A DNA stretch of 64,000 nucleotides from Linanthus parryae (GCA_023055425.1 JALGPY010000002.1:153709345-153773344), one strand, 5' to 3'; positions 25,601 through 35,740 are shown, numbered from the stretch's first letter. The notes: generated by a model not told the origin, from the letters alone. Program-made: numbers and translations.

Positions 25601-26502
25601 GGTACATCATCTCGTCAATGTTTTCTGTTTATCCCCCAGTATTTCCTTTCCACCTTTGTTTACATTGGCTTTAGGGATTTTAGTTAATTAGATTCAAGAA
25701 ACATTCTTTTTGCTTCTAATAGTGCCTTCCTGAACCAGTTCCTTCCAACATCTATAGAAACTAAAAAAAAAATAAAAAATAAAATCCTCGAATGCTAATT
25801 GAAATAACATTTTGTATTTTTTTTTATGACGTGGGAACCCGCAGCCACTACCCATAGGGTGCGCACTGGGTAAACCCCCGCTCTAGTGCAATAGTTTGCA
25901 AACCACACTAGAGAGGCAAACCAGCCTGAGAAAACCCGAGCTGACAGGCTCGCAATGCCCTTGGGTTGCCCCAAGGTTTGAACTCAAGACCTCAAGGCAA
26001 ATGCCCTTGGGTTGCCCCAAGGTTTGAACTCAAGACCTCAAGGCAAATGCCAAAAGTCTTAAGAATGCTCACCCGACCAACTCAACTACACTCCGAAGGG
26101 TTAACATTTTGTATCTTGATATATCTCATGGTTGCTACCGAATGAATACAACACTCTCGGTTCTCTAAGAGAGAACAGTAACAAACGAGGAAAATAGAGA
26201 ATACATTCCCCTTGACTTTGCCCTTGGTTTCATTCCCTTTACTCCAAAGTAGAGATTAAAAGCGAAGAATTGGGACCAAAAACTACCAAAAAGTAGTTGC
26301 AGCATCTCTAGTCGGTATCTTGATTAATCATTCTCTCATTCATATTCTGCAGCTCCATGGGGTTGATGATGCCATTGACAAAAGTAAAAAGGTCTTAACC
26401 GCCATGTCTAGAAGAATGAGCAGGAACAAAGTGATTGTGGGTTCGGTGATTGCTGCTCTAGTCTTTGCCATTATCCTCATCTTGTACTTCAAGCTGTCGT
26501 AG
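16570..26502 (+). CDS. VTI1: VTI1-type Qb-SNARE (vesicle transport v-SNARE), five exons
   Basis: A tail-anchored SNARE acting in trans-Golgi/endosome/vacuole traffic by pairing with syntaxin-type and Qc partners; role from the plant VTI11/VTI12 family. Exons: 16570-16666, 24557-24615, 24703-24891, 25431-25601, 26353-26502; all introns are GT-AG and the frame gives 221 aa, the family's usual length. The start MSEVFEGYERQYCEL and the motifs IRKMDLEARSL, SRRTMFETEELGVSILQDLH and KSKKVLTAM are diagnostic. Residues about 10-90 form the N-terminal three-helix domain, about 130-192 the SNARE helix, and 199-218 the C-terminal membrane anchor followed by only KLS. The first intron is 7.9 kb and full of transposon remains, and intron 4 holds a SINE. 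I cannot tell VTI11 from VTI12 orthology. Confidence 0.95.
17215..19440 (+). pseudogene. RTE-clade LINE relic in VTI1 intron 1
   Basis: Broken frames resemble the endonuclease-reverse transcriptase of plant RTE LINEs. Endonuclease pieces: RQETKWVGEKARVIERTGFK (about 17290-17350), a GGLKGHVGRD block (about 17620-17650) and YFERIHECFGVGERNEEGSE. Reverse transcriptase pieces: NQFGFVSGRD (about 18912), KKMYDRVP (about 19030-19050) and DEVTRSIQDD (about 19217-19245). The RT active-site box FADD reads FAVV at 19267-19278, and the preceding motif A aspartate is also replaced (FIGLKKMYD). It is old and inactive. Confidence 0.85.
19495..19995. repeat. Dispersed repeat, copy 1 (GCTCCCGCTC family)
   Basis: About 500 bp that aligns throughout with 49797-50312 in the p24 intron, in the same orientation. 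Shared strings include TTTAGCTCGAATTCGC-like, CTCCCAAAATTCTAGAGC, CTAACTCACTGTATGTC and GTTATTGCCAC. The ends carry GGGGCTTGGCTCC and GCGCTCCCGCTCTAGGTGAC, rich in GAGCGGGAGC-like words in opposite orientation, suggesting a non-autonomous DNA transposon. Confidence 0.7.
19996..20556. other. VTI1 intron 1, no recognised element
   Basis: Unique-looking AT-rich intron DNA with a short GT run at 20120-20134. Nothing else is supported. Confidence 0.4.
20559..20812. mobile_element. Stowaway-like MITE
   Basis: A 254-bp element starting CTCCCTCTGTCCCAC and ending GTGATGGAGGGAG, flanked by TA on both sides (20557-20558 and 20813-20814). CTCCCTCYGTCCC termini with a TA target duplication are the signature of Stowaway (Tc1/mariner-type) MITEs. 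Confidence 0.8.
20815..21879. other. VTI1 intron 1, no recognised element
   Basis: I see no repeat structure or coding similarity here. Confidence 0.4.
21880..22832 (-). pseudogene. hAT transposase relic (DUF659-type)
   Basis: Minus-strand frames resemble BED-finger/DUF659 hAT transposase proteins of plants: NVVQVVTDNAPNCKAAG (about 22730-22790), then beyond a microsatellite VVDDCWWHKINYI, VYDMWDTMIERVKRVIFKYE (about 22150-22215), FFNVVHAILEDRW (about 22085-22125) and a LHCIAW-like end. The frame is shifted several times, the BED finger and the C-terminal dimerisation domain are not seen, and no ends were found. It is a transposon fossil inside the VTI1 intron. Confidence 0.75.
22590..22669. 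repeat. (TA)n and (GT)n compound microsatellite
   Basis: TA runs at 22590-22623 followed by about 23 GT units. It sits inside the hAT transposase relic and interrupts its frame. Confidence 0.95.
22850..24556. other. Remainder of VTI1 intron 1
   Basis: Mostly featureless. It has a run of about 23 T at 23231-23253 that could be the tail of a minus-strand retroposon, and a cluster of GTATCG/CGATAC words (23405-23560). Beyond 23700 I see nothing. Confidence 0.4.
23405..23560. repeat. Cluster of GTATCG / CGATAC words
   Basis: The palindrome-forming hexamers CGATAC and GTATCG and variants occur about ten times in 155 bp, in both orientations. This is typical of the subterminal part of a non-autonomous hAT element, but I could not find matching ends. 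Confidence 0.4.
25818..26101 (-). mobile_element. tRNA-derived SINE in VTI1 intron 4
   Basis: A 284-bp element read leftward, flanked by a perfect 13-bp duplication TAACATTTTGTAT (25805-25817 and 26102-26114). At the right end the minus strand gives an A-box-like TAGTTGAGTTGG and a B-box-like GAGTTCAAACC; at the left is a T run, the element's 3' A tail. A 46-bp segment containing the B box is tandemly duplicated (25955-26000 and 26001-26046). A diverged relative lies at 4143-4363. Confidence 0.88.
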
Positions 26503-26810
26503 TCTTTTTATCTTCACAACGATGTATTTGGGTACAATCTTTTCTCTTGAATCCTTGTATTTGTACATATCACTCTTAGGCAACACCAAATCATATTGTA
26601 TTCCCTGTATTCGTACGCCATTTGTCGTGTACTTTGTTAACTCAGCTCAGTATTCATTTGTATTGTGAGGATAGTAATAATTGTTTATTTTTGTATTGTA
26701 AGTGGGAGTTATTCGGTTTTGCATTATGTATGTGGCTGGAAAAGAATTGTAAGTTCTCGCCAGTCTTTCGTGTGAAAACAGTGAAGCTCATGGCGAGAAA
26801 TTAAGCGCAA
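26503..26810 (+). other. 3' untranslated and flanking region of VTI1
   Basis: T-rich DNA following the stop. No clear AATAAA is present near the stop; plant poly(A) signals are often weak, so the end of the transcript is undefined. Confidence 0.4.
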
Positions 26811-27040
26811 AGAGGGGCGGGCGGATCCAATTTTTTTTTTCAGTGGAGGCCAAATCTTAAAAACTTGGAATGCTAATAAAAAACATAAACAAAAAGTGAT
26901 GTTAATTAAATTCAATGAGTGTTAAACTGAATTGCATTTAGTAGACATTTGAAAGGATAAAACTACAATTTCACAAAGCTGAGTGGGGGTGATAGCCCCC
27001 ATACCTCAAAGGGTGGGTGGGTGGATCCGCCACTGTGCGC
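26811..27040. repeat. Candidate small inverted-end repeat (GGCGGATCC family)
   Basis: The ends read GGGGCGGGCGGATCC (26814-26828) and GTGGATCCGCCACTG (about 27021-27035). They are partly inverted around GGATCC and resemble a common plant MITE end. No clean target duplication was found. Confidence 0.35.
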
Positions 27041-27699
27041 AGACTGTGCGAGACTTGTAATTTTGTTATGTAGACATGAATTGGGTTTGCCAGATTCAAT
27101 GGTTTGGATACATATTCAGATATATCGTTTGTTTCTCCCTTTTGTTAATTTTGTTAAGTTTCACATATTTGGTTTCTGAACCACCCATTTGCCTTTGCCT
27201 TTTGTTGCTTGGATTAGGGGGCATGTCTTGGAAGTGGACAAATTGGATTATAAACTAACCCAAGAATATACTTGGGATTATTCTAGTCGATCACGAATCT
27301 GAGCATCATATGGATCAGGTTTGCTGACATGTTAGTATGTTTTAAACAAAAGTGCTTAATTTAGTTGGGCGGCGACTTTTTAACTGATCTATGTATAAAT
27401 GAATTGGATTTCTGAGTTACGCTAAATGTCTTAGAAGACACTTTTGTTTGATTAACGTAATTGTCAATGCTGCTGCGTTGGGATTAGTTGTTTGACTAAG
27501 TGCAATTTTAACACAGCTTTTTCTCAAATGCTGTCCTGAGACCAAATTGCCATTTTTGTTATTCCATGTATTATTGGATTCTCTGGCACTCTTTATTGAC
27601 AATTGTGTAATAACAACTTGTCTCCATTAGACGAATCTCCTTATTAGAATCCCAACGATTCTGATATGTTTTGGAATCTTGTAAAAGATCTCACGTTAT
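27041..27699. other. Intergenic, nothing recognised
   Basis: AT-rich DNA with no frame or repeat that I can support. Confidence 0.4.
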
Positions 27700-29480
27700 A
27701 ACGACCGACATTAAAGGATCGAGTGAGAACTTGACGACATACCAGTCTAGGTTATGGAGTTTGCTGATCCCGCCAAAATTATTTTTTACTGTTGTAATTA
27801 TGTCAGATTCTTGAGTCATTTTGTCAATTGAGTCAGTTGAGTCAGTCGTGTAGTTGAGTCGTCTGGTTTGTACTATGGGTCTAATCAGTGCACAACAGGA
27901 GCAGTATGCAATGGTACAATATGCAAGAGATTTGATCGGGACGAGAAAAAGTAAGTGCGGAGGTATTTAATAACTCCTGAATTGGAGTTATTCTTGGACG
28001 TGATTTTATGAGAGTTACGACCAAGTTCTGTGGAATTGTCCGATTTTAGCCCATTTTATCTTGTTTTTTAGGATGAAACTTGAAATTGTTAGACTGAGTT
28101 ATATCATGCTAATTGGCGTTTACACATATATAATCGCGGGTACAATTATTTCTTGTGTAGGAACATGTACTGAGAATGGAATGAATAAGGCTCGTGAAAT
28201 GGAGAAAGTGGACCAAGGAAAGCAGTCAGAGTAGGAGCTGAAGGCAGAGCTGCATTTAAATGGTGAATGTTACGTCCAAACGCAACAGAAAAGGAAAATT
28301 GCGGCTAAGGCTTTGGCTGCATATGAATTCAAAAGATTGCGTCCAAACGCAGGTATCGGCGTTCAGACGCAGAGAAGATAGAAACATTGGCTAAGGAAGG
28401 GAAGTTGCGTTCAAACGCAGTAGGCACCGTCCAGACGCAGCTATCCCGTGTTCAGACGCATAAGACCGACTTCAGACAGTCTAGGGCGGTTTGGACATGG
28501 GTTTTTGCGTAATTTCAAGGAAATATTTTGATAACTCTAGGAGTATAAATAAAGGACGTCCGAAGGCAAAAAATCATCGTTTTCATTACACAAAACCCTC
28601 ATAGAAGAAGTTGGAGCATAGAGTTGTCCCAGTTTCAGCATTCAGTTGTTTGATATTCTTTTGTCCTTATATTATGAAATTTTATTTTATAATTATGTCG
28701 TACTCTAGCTAAACACTTTACCTAAGTTCTCTCTGAACCTAGGTTTATGAATTCAGCTATTTCAGTTTTCAATTCTAGATTCATGACTTACAAGTCTTAA
28801 TACAGTTTGAGGTTTGTTTATTATTATTGTCTTTGGGGTTTATTATATATGCATGAACAGAGCGATCAACCTGTATTATTATTGACCTAACCTGGTGCAC
28901 GAGAGTGACCAGTTAGAGTTAGGAAGAAATGACAGAATTTAGACCCTTGTCTCGAAGGACCGAGAGGAGAAGATAATTTAGGGCTAGCCTTTAAGCATAA
29001 AGACCAACTATTAAAGATTCAGAGGGAGACCAATAGGAAATCTCCAAACTCTAGCAGGCTTAGAGAGATACCACATATTTAGGTAGGCCGAGAGAACCTA
29101 ACAATATGTAGGATCGTGACAGGTACATGAGACTGAGAGGAGACTATACCACTGGTTATGCGCATAAACAAACTTGCTATGTGTTTCACAATCAGAAGCT
29201 GGAAAGCTGGAAGTAACCCTAGGAGATCCTGGAACTTAGTCTTTAAACCCAATTTACAACACCAGTTATTATCAGAAAAGCCTATTAAAAAGATTACTTT
29301 AGTTCTTTACTTTGTGGATTTAAATTAATAGATACTGAATCAAAAAAATTACTCGTCCCTTTTACAGATTCGTTAATTAAGTTTCTGATTATAAAGAAAG
29401 ATCTAAAATTGTTCTCGTTCGATATTCCGAGTCGCAAATACTATATTTTGTCATTGTGATCGTATACTTGCGTAAAGAGC
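27700..29480 (+). repeat. Probable LTR or LTR-like region
   Basis: It has the composition of a long plant LTR: a TATA box (TATAAAT at 28544-28550) followed by a leader reading CATTACACAAAACCCTC, with AT-rich non-coding sequence beyond. Upstream are short repeated motifs: GAGTCA words at 27810-27860 and GCGTYCARACGC words at 28268-28460. No LTR ends, primer site or second copy were found, so this is inference. Confidence 0.3.
28268..28460. repeat. Dispersed GCGTYCARACGCA motif array
   Basis: Six copies of a 13-14-bp imperfect palindrome (consensus TGCGTYCARACGCA) begin near 28270, 28338, 28359, 28406, 28427 and 28447, with a decayed one at about 28469. The spacers are unrelated, so this is not a simple tandem repeat. 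Confidence 0.7.
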
Positions 29481-29511
29481 ACGTTAAATTACGTGTCATG
29501 GAAGTAACAAT

Positions 29512-30335
29512 TACGAACACTGAGCGGTACCTAGCAATAAACAAGTGCTACCCAAATAACATGAATGTCAGTGATCTAACAAACTATGACAAATGTTACT
29601 GTGTTGTATAATCTATTTGTTCGTATATCCAGATTAAACACAGGTCATGGAGTGCCACCCTTGTATCTTAGTAGAATTAGACAGACAAATGACATCAATA
29701 TCTCAAATGACATCAATATCTTATATTGATTCATTTGAGCGCGACCATGTATTTTTCTAAGCAATACTCATCGACTGACCACAAATATTTACTCCCGGTG
29801 TGTGAGGGACAAATCCCATCTACATCACTCACACCCCTCAACATGTTTTATAACATGTCCAATTACGACTTTATAATCACCATGTTGCAGCGTAATGTTT
29901 AACGATATTAAAACACGACTTTATAATCACCTTGTTGCAACATATGTTTGACAATATTAAAACATGTCACTCCCCATCTAGGAAATGTAGTGACTTCAAA
30001 TTGTAGAACCACAACAATATTGTCACTACGAGAATCACTTTGGGACACTCACATAACATGCATGTAGTATTCTTATGGTGGGTCAATCCAGTACATAATT
30101 ACTCATAATGTTCACTCATTTGTTAGAATTGATATCTCATATCAATCTATCCGCATGCTATCATCGATGCATCACACTCGTCCAAATTAATAATAATACT
30201 AGACTATAGATGTTTAAGAATATAACATACATTCTAAGGACTCAATTATGTCAAAATATCACCATAAAGATAACATGATGAATAAAATATCTTTATTATT
30301 AAATAAATATCACGATAACAAGGGCCTCTATCAAC
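29512..30335 (-). repeat. Old, diverged copia LTR relic
   Basis: Long stretches align in order with the copia LTRs: GAGCGGT.CCTAGCAA, GTCAGTGATC, TCCAGATTAAACAC, TTACTCCC..TGTGTGAGGGACAA, ATCTACATCACT, GTAGTGACTTCAA and GTGGGTCAATCCAGTA. The orientation is the same as in the intact element. Two short internal duplications are present (AATGACATCAATATCT, and ACGACTTTATAATCACC). No internal coding region is attached, so it is a solo LTR or fragment from an older wave. Confidence 0.75.
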
Positions 30336-31360
30336 CATTGCTAACAATTCAATGAAATTTGTACAATGGATGACTAAGAGCTTCTGAAGCTGTTAATATT
30401 CTGCATGTCTAAAAGAGGATTCTATAATCGTGTGTTATGGTAAAGAAGCTCTTGTTCTTCAAATGTTCTTTGAACATAGACAATAACTATGATACATTAA
30501 TAAAAGTGGCTGCCTAGTGTTTTAACAAATATTAGGCGATTTCCACTTCAAAAGTTCGTCGGATGATCTTCAGGCTGCCCTTGGGGATGACTGAGTAAAT
30601 GCAATTTGGAGCCCTTCGAGAAGAGTGACATTTAGATCACACAAAAGATTGGTACAATTCCTCTTAATAGTGAATAACTCAAAGTTAGGTTGACTTCTTC
30701 TCGAGTTGTTTTGTGATCTAATATATGGAATCATAACATGTGAGATTGAGATTTTATACATGGAAAGTGGAAACAAACGCAGGTTTGACTAACCCTCAAA
30801 ACAAATTAAAATGTGACTTTGACTTTTATTTATACTTTGTGGCACGAGGTGGCTGGACTATAAAAGATGGCGAAAATGCTTGAAGTTAGATGTAAGTATG
30901 TAACCTCTTCGCTTTATATACTTATCACAAACTCTGTTTAATTATCCTTCCACATACATGATTCTAGTATATCTTACTACAACTTGACAATTTACTCGAT
31001 GCCATTGTTTGCACCACCTAAAATTGCTAGTTTGCTACCGGATACCAACAATCAGTGTGGATCGCTACGGCTCCTATGATATCTACTCCTCCGTAACAAA
31101 TTCGAATTATTAGTCAACTATGTATAACGGTGGTGGCTTTGTAGAAGTTTAAGCAGAAGATAAAGAGAAATTTTGTCTGGTAACAAGAGTACTTTATAAA
31201 ACATATGAAATCCCATTAAGAGTTGCAATAAGTATAGGTGTTCGTGTAATTATTAATCCAAAGGGTTACCGTAATCTACCATTGCTCTATTGTATTCGTC
31301 ATGCAAAAACAGTACATTGAGACTGCTATTTTTCAGAAGACATGCAGTTAATGCACCCCA
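30336..31360. other. Intergenic, nothing recognised
   Basis: No frame, repeat or RNA gene is visible. Confidence 0.4.
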
Positions 31361-31612
31361 CTTCTGTTTCTTCTCTTTTTCATGCGGTTGACTTTTTTAT
31401 TTATATTTAGGTCACTTTGACTCGGTGATTTGGATAGCAAAACGATGTAATTTTTTGACAATTTTTTCATAATATTGTAGAGTAAAAATTTACTCTACAA
31501 GATCATGCAAAAATTATCAAATTCGTGTATCGTTTTGCTAACAAATCACCGAGTCAAAGTAACCCAGTGAATAGTGTCAAAAAGTAAAATAAGGTGAAAG
31601 AGAATAATCAGA
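31361..31612. repeat. Fold-back (hairpin) element, copy 1
   Basis: The core arms 31407-31482 and 31488-31565 are near-complementary (for example ACTTTGACTCGGTGATTTG against CAAATCACCGAGTCAAAGT), with a loop of a few bases. Weaker pairing extends outward to about 31361 and 31612. A related fold-back lies at 35400-35650. A non-autonomous DNA transposon is likely. Confidence 0.75.
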
Positions 31613-32332
31613 GATAGTATTTTCACTATCATTTTGATTTTGTTTTTTTCAAGACAATGCATTAAATATGAATGGTAATACAGAAACTTCATTATATTTT
31701 TTTACTTTGAATATGTAAGAGCAAGGACAAATCAAACGGAAAATATGAATCTTTTCCCGGAACGGAAAGAGTGTTTGGGTGATCGCACAATGAGAGAAGT
31801 TGTGACTATGACTTTTTTGTAATCAGCCATATCTTAAGTAGAAAATTATACTACGCCCCAAGAATAAAAATAAAACAAATGTATAGAACTTGGCCACTCG
31901 GGTTTATTTTTTACCAGCAACAAAAAGATATCATTCATAATACTAATGCGGAATACAAAGAAATTTGGCCACTCGGGTTTGAGGCTAAAAGTCTAAAATA
32001 TAGAAACTAACTCACTTCACGCCAATTGACCAGCTTAAAAGAAAGAGAGAGAAACTCCACGCCAAGTGACCAAAAGTTAGGAAATGATAGTGTGAGGGAG
32101 CCGACGTAGTTGATCCAAAGGCAATTCGTGCCAGCTTGTGAAAGCAACTTATTAATTGGTTGTACAAGAAAAAATTTAGACACTTTCTGAAAAAAGAAAA
32201 TAAAATTTAGACACCACTATTGAAGATATCTTTTTATTACTTGAAGAAATGTCCACTATGGCTTTTATAGGAATAGTCAATGAGGGTATGGGTGCAAGTT
32301 GAGGTTGAGAAATAAGTATTTTTTGAGCTTTC
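31613..32332. other. Intergenic, nothing recognised
   Basis: AT-rich. The string TTGGCCACTCGGGTTT occurs twice about 80 bases apart (near 31890 and 31965), a small local duplication. Confidence 0.4.
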
Positions 32333-32335
32333 TTA

Positions 32336-32779
32336 GGGTGAGTTTGGTGTGAACTTTTTGGATTTTAAGCTGTCTTTTAAGATGGTGTGAAAAAAGTCCG
32401 TGACTCAAAGTTCAAGAAAAAAGATGCATAAGTTTGGTAAAAAAAGTTTGTGATGTTAAAAAGTCAGTGATGTGACAGTTTTGTTGTTTAGCGAAACTTA
32501 CCATTTTATCCTTTTTATCTATTTATTAAAGGTCAGTGATGTGTCAGTTTTGTTGTTTAGTGGGGATATTATTGTCATTTGTATGATATGATGAAAAAAG
32601 ACACAAAAAATTCACCCAAACCCAACCTTTTGCTTCCACATTTTCTACACTACTACTTGAGAATCCAAAATCCAAAATCCACTCAAAAAAGTCCATACCA
32701 AACCTTAACAAAAAGTCCAAAAAACTGAAAAGTGGATTTTGGATTAAAATCCACAAAAAAGTCCACACCAAACCCACCC
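32336..32779. mobile_element. Harbinger/Tourist-like MITE
   Basis: Terminal inverted repeats GGGTGAGTTTGGTGTG and GGGTGGGTTTGGTGTG (opposite strand) continue inward as ACTTTTT..GGATTTTAA. The flanks are TTA at 32333-32335 and 32780-32782, the 3-bp target duplication of PIF/Harbinger elements. The element is 444 bp and non-coding. Confidence 0.82.
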
Positions 32780-32904
32780 TTAATTTGTGGAAGACTTGGA
32801 AGTTTATCCAAACATGTGGAGGCTCAAAAGTCGAACTATGGAATTGCTATGCTTAAATAGGAAATCAATACTTTCCTCAAAAAAGTAAATAGTAATAAGT
32901 CAAC

Positions 32905-33463
32905 GGGTAAAATTCACTTACACCCCTTAATTTTGGTTGATCTTCATTTACACCCCTCCTGGTTTGGAAAACTTTACTTACATCTCTTACGAATACCAAG
33001 CATGTTATCACTTACACTTCCTCTATGAATTCACTATGTTAGTTCTTATGGTAATTCGCAAAATCAGTTTTTCGGACAAAATTACCTTTGCAGAGACTGC
33101 AAAGGTCAATTCAGCCCAATGTATATTTTTAGCACATGCAAAATATTTGTATTCTATCACATATTTCATATGCATTTCTGAATATGACGAAACTGTGACG
33201 AGCAAAAATTATGATTAACTCGAGATAGATTTACAAAATTAAGGGTGAATTTGACTTTTATAGCATTTGCAAGGGTAAATTTTGTCCAAAAAAACTGAAT
33301 CTGGAAAGTTGCGCTACCAACTAACAGAGTAAATACACATAGGGGTGCAAGTGACAGCAATATTTGATGGTCATAAGGGGTGTGAGTGAAATTTTCTTAA
33401 CGGGAAAGGGTGTTAGTGATGATTAACCAAAATTGGGGGGGGGGGTGTAAGTGAAAATTACCC
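32905..33463. mobile_element. Mutator-like MITE
   Basis: The ends GGGTAAAATTCACTTACACC and GGGTAATTTTCACTTACACC (opposite strand) are inverted, extending through AATTTTGGTT. Flanking 9-bp sequences TAAGTCAAC (32896-32904) and TAAGTTAAC (33464-33472) differ at one base, matching the 9-bp duplication of MULEs. It is 559 bp and non-coding. Confidence 0.83.
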
Positions 33464-33774
33464 TAAGTTAACCCAATGTGTTTACAACTTCAGTGATAAG
33501 CATTATTAAAGACACACTGTGAAGGTTAAAGGAGGTGTTACATGTCAAATGTATTATTCTTCTGGTCAAAGAAGCTAATGATAATTCTAATACATATCTT
33601 ACCTATATAACAAATGAGATATGCATCAAACTATGAGTTGTGTTTGGACCGTCTAAATTGTAGATTGTAGAATGCGTTGACGTGCTAATGTCCTTTCTTA
33701 CCATAGAAATACTACCCACTATAAATAAATACTCCATCCATTTTAAAAAAATAATATTAATGTTCTCTATATAT
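33464..33774. other. Spacer with a possible truncated Stowaway end
   Basis: TACTCCATCCATTTTAAAA at about 33730-33748 looks like a Stowaway-type end cut short by the neighbouring MULE. Nothing else is seen. Confidence 0.35.
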
Positions 33775-34050
33775 TTAAATTTAGTGTAAAAGACACTGAC
33801 CACCCCTGAGTTTAGGAGAAATTCATCTCCGCTACCTTGTGTTTTGAAAAAAGACAGTCTCCACCTTTTTTTGGATGGAGACTAACAATTGACTACCAGA
33901 CCTGATAAAAAGACTATTGTACCCCCAAAAATGTTATAAAATTACCACTATATATACTCTAACCTCTCTCATTTCTTCATTTCTTAACCTGTCTCAAGTC
34001 TCAACTCAGCCGCCAACGGCCAAACCCTGACCTAGTCTCCCTCTCTCCGG

Positions 34051-34497
34051 CACCATCTTCAAGCCCCTTCCCGGAATGTGCCACCTCCGTCTCGTACAAA
34101 TCTGACGGCCTCCCACGCTGGTTATTCAATCGAAGAAGGTCACGACGACCTCTGGGGTGCCGATGACGAAGAGGAGGAACCAATTCCTTGTGGCCGTAGC
34201 CGTAGCCGTCTCCGTCGCATAGTTTGTGTCAATCGGCGACGGCCGATTGCGTCGGAATCTGCCGATATCGGTCTCGGATCTCGAGATCTGCGGTCGAGTT
34301 GCAATGTGACGGTGGTGGCTAAAACGGAGATGGCAGGCGATCTCGATTTGTGCTTGGCTCAGAAGATGATCGGCGGGAAAGGGAATTGCCGATCGGAGAA
34401 GAGACGAGCGATGACGCCGTCGGAGGAGTCTGGGACGACGACGATGGATAGCGGTTTATGGTATCATCATCGTCGCAATCAAGGACGGAAGAAGTGA
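34051..34497 (+). pseudogene. GC-rich open frame captured in the MULE
   Basis: A frame of about 148 codons without an ATG near its beginning, ending at a TGA at 34495-34497. The encoded peptide is rich in Arg, Ser and acidic residues (EEGHDDLWGADDEEEE, then GRSRSRLRR) and has no domain I recognise. Its base composition is far more GC-rich than its surroundings, which fits a host exon fragment carried by the transposon. It may not be in the original coding frame. Confidence 0.4.
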
Positions 34498-34859
34498 AGC
34501 TATTGTTTCTGTGAGATGGGCGATGTTTGGTGAGTGTTTTTTTTCTTTGGGTGAACTTGCCGAGTGTTGTTTGTGTTGGTGCTGATGATGGACTAATAAA
34601 TAAATTTTGCTTCTATCTATTATCAATTTTCTCTTAGTGCTGCAGACATTTTGTACTAATGCAGAGCTTTGTGGTGTGCCCTAGCTCGGGGAAATGATAA
34701 AAGAGTTTGGATGGAGTATGTGAAGTTTAGGGGCAGATTAAGATTAGATTTTTAATGATTTTGTTGTTTTGACTCGTGATGAGAATCTGTTAGACAAAGT
34801 ATGGTTTGGTTAATATATATTTGTGTTCTTGATGTTCTTGATTTTTAAATTCAAAGTGG

Positions 34860-34930
34860 AATATGTTTTTGGTATTGTTGATGATCTTGATGCTGTTCTT
34901 GATGATCTTGATGGTGTTCTTGATGATAAA
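34860..34930. repeat. GATGNTCTTGATG minisatellite
   Basis: Short units of the type TGTTCTTGATGATCTTGATG are repeated about four times within the MULE. Confidence 0.7.
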
Positions 34931-35142
34931 CATTAGCAAAAAATTCAACAAATACACAAGGATAATATGGTCCGAAAAAGTTCAATCACCCACTTTTCTA
35001 ACGGAATATGACAGAAGGGTGCTAAGTGTCCATGGAATATTCCATTAATTGGGTGCGGAGTGTCTTTTTCCAAAACACAGGGTAGCGGGGAGGAATTTCT
35101 CCTAAATTCAGGGGTGGTCAGTGTCTTTTACCCTTAAATTTA

Positions 35143-35399
35143 TCACATGATACTTTGTAATACATATAATTTTTTTGAAAAGTGGAATAAGTAGAGAAAC
35201 GGACACCGTATGTAAAAAATAAAGCTAAAGACATCTAATTTTTTTAGCAAAAAAAAACACTATAAATTTTCACACAATTAACTTTTAAGAGTCCATTTCA
35301 TTAAGAAACGTGATACTTATTTGGGACTAAGTGAGAGGCACCAAGTGATTATTATTGTAATTTTTCTAAAAGTAAATACTCCAATATTAATGTAATTTT
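35143..35399. other. Spacer between MULE and fold-back
   Basis: AT-rich DNA, possibly the far part of the element interrupted by the MULE. Nothing further is seen. Confidence 0.3.
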
Positions 35400-35650
35400 G
35401 GAGGAAAAACAAGTACTCTTCTCTGGATTCTTAGTAGAAAGAAAGTGACCCGGTGATTTTGTTAGCAAAATGAGGCAAAAAAATTGTAATCGTTTCATGG
35501 TGTTGTAAGGCGAAGTTTATTTTACAACACCATTAACATATTATCAAATTCTTACATTATTTTGTTAGTCAAATTATCGGATCAAAGTGTTTTGAAAAAG
35601 TCAAATATAAAGTAAGAGAAATAACAGAAAAATAGTAGAAAGAAAAGACA
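35400..35650. repeat. Fold-back (hairpin) element, copy 2
   Basis: Arms around GTGACCCGGTGATTTTGTTAG (from about 35446) and CTAACAAAATAATGTAAG (opposite strand, about 35554-35571) are inverted, with TGGTGTTGTAA and TTACAACACCA near the loop (35499-35531). The arm words resemble those at 31361-31612, so the two belong to one family. Confidence 0.6.
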
Positions 35651-35740
35651 TTAACGAAAAGAAACATATAATTATATTTCACATAAGATGTACATTAATG
35701 TGCAATCCTTGCACGAATTTCCAAGTTCAAAACCTGACTT

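Larger units (their letters stand above)
33784..35133. mobile_element. Mutator-like element with gene-like cargo (Pack-MULE candidate)
   Basis: 1350 bp. The inverted ends GTGTAAAAGACACTGACCAC and GGGTAAAAGACACTGACCAC (opposite strand) match for roughly 75 bp, through TTTAGGAGAAATTC and TGTGTTTTG.AAAAAGACA. A perfect 9-bp duplication TTAAATTTA flanks it (33775-33783 and 35134-35142). The interior is leader-like CT-rich DNA, a GC-rich open frame (34051-34497), and T-rich intron-like DNA. There is no transposase. Confidence 0.88.

Noticed and set aside
28268..28460. CRISPR-like array
   Set aside because: The repeats are only about 14 bp, imperfect and irregularly spaced, in a plant nuclear genome; CRISPR does not apply.
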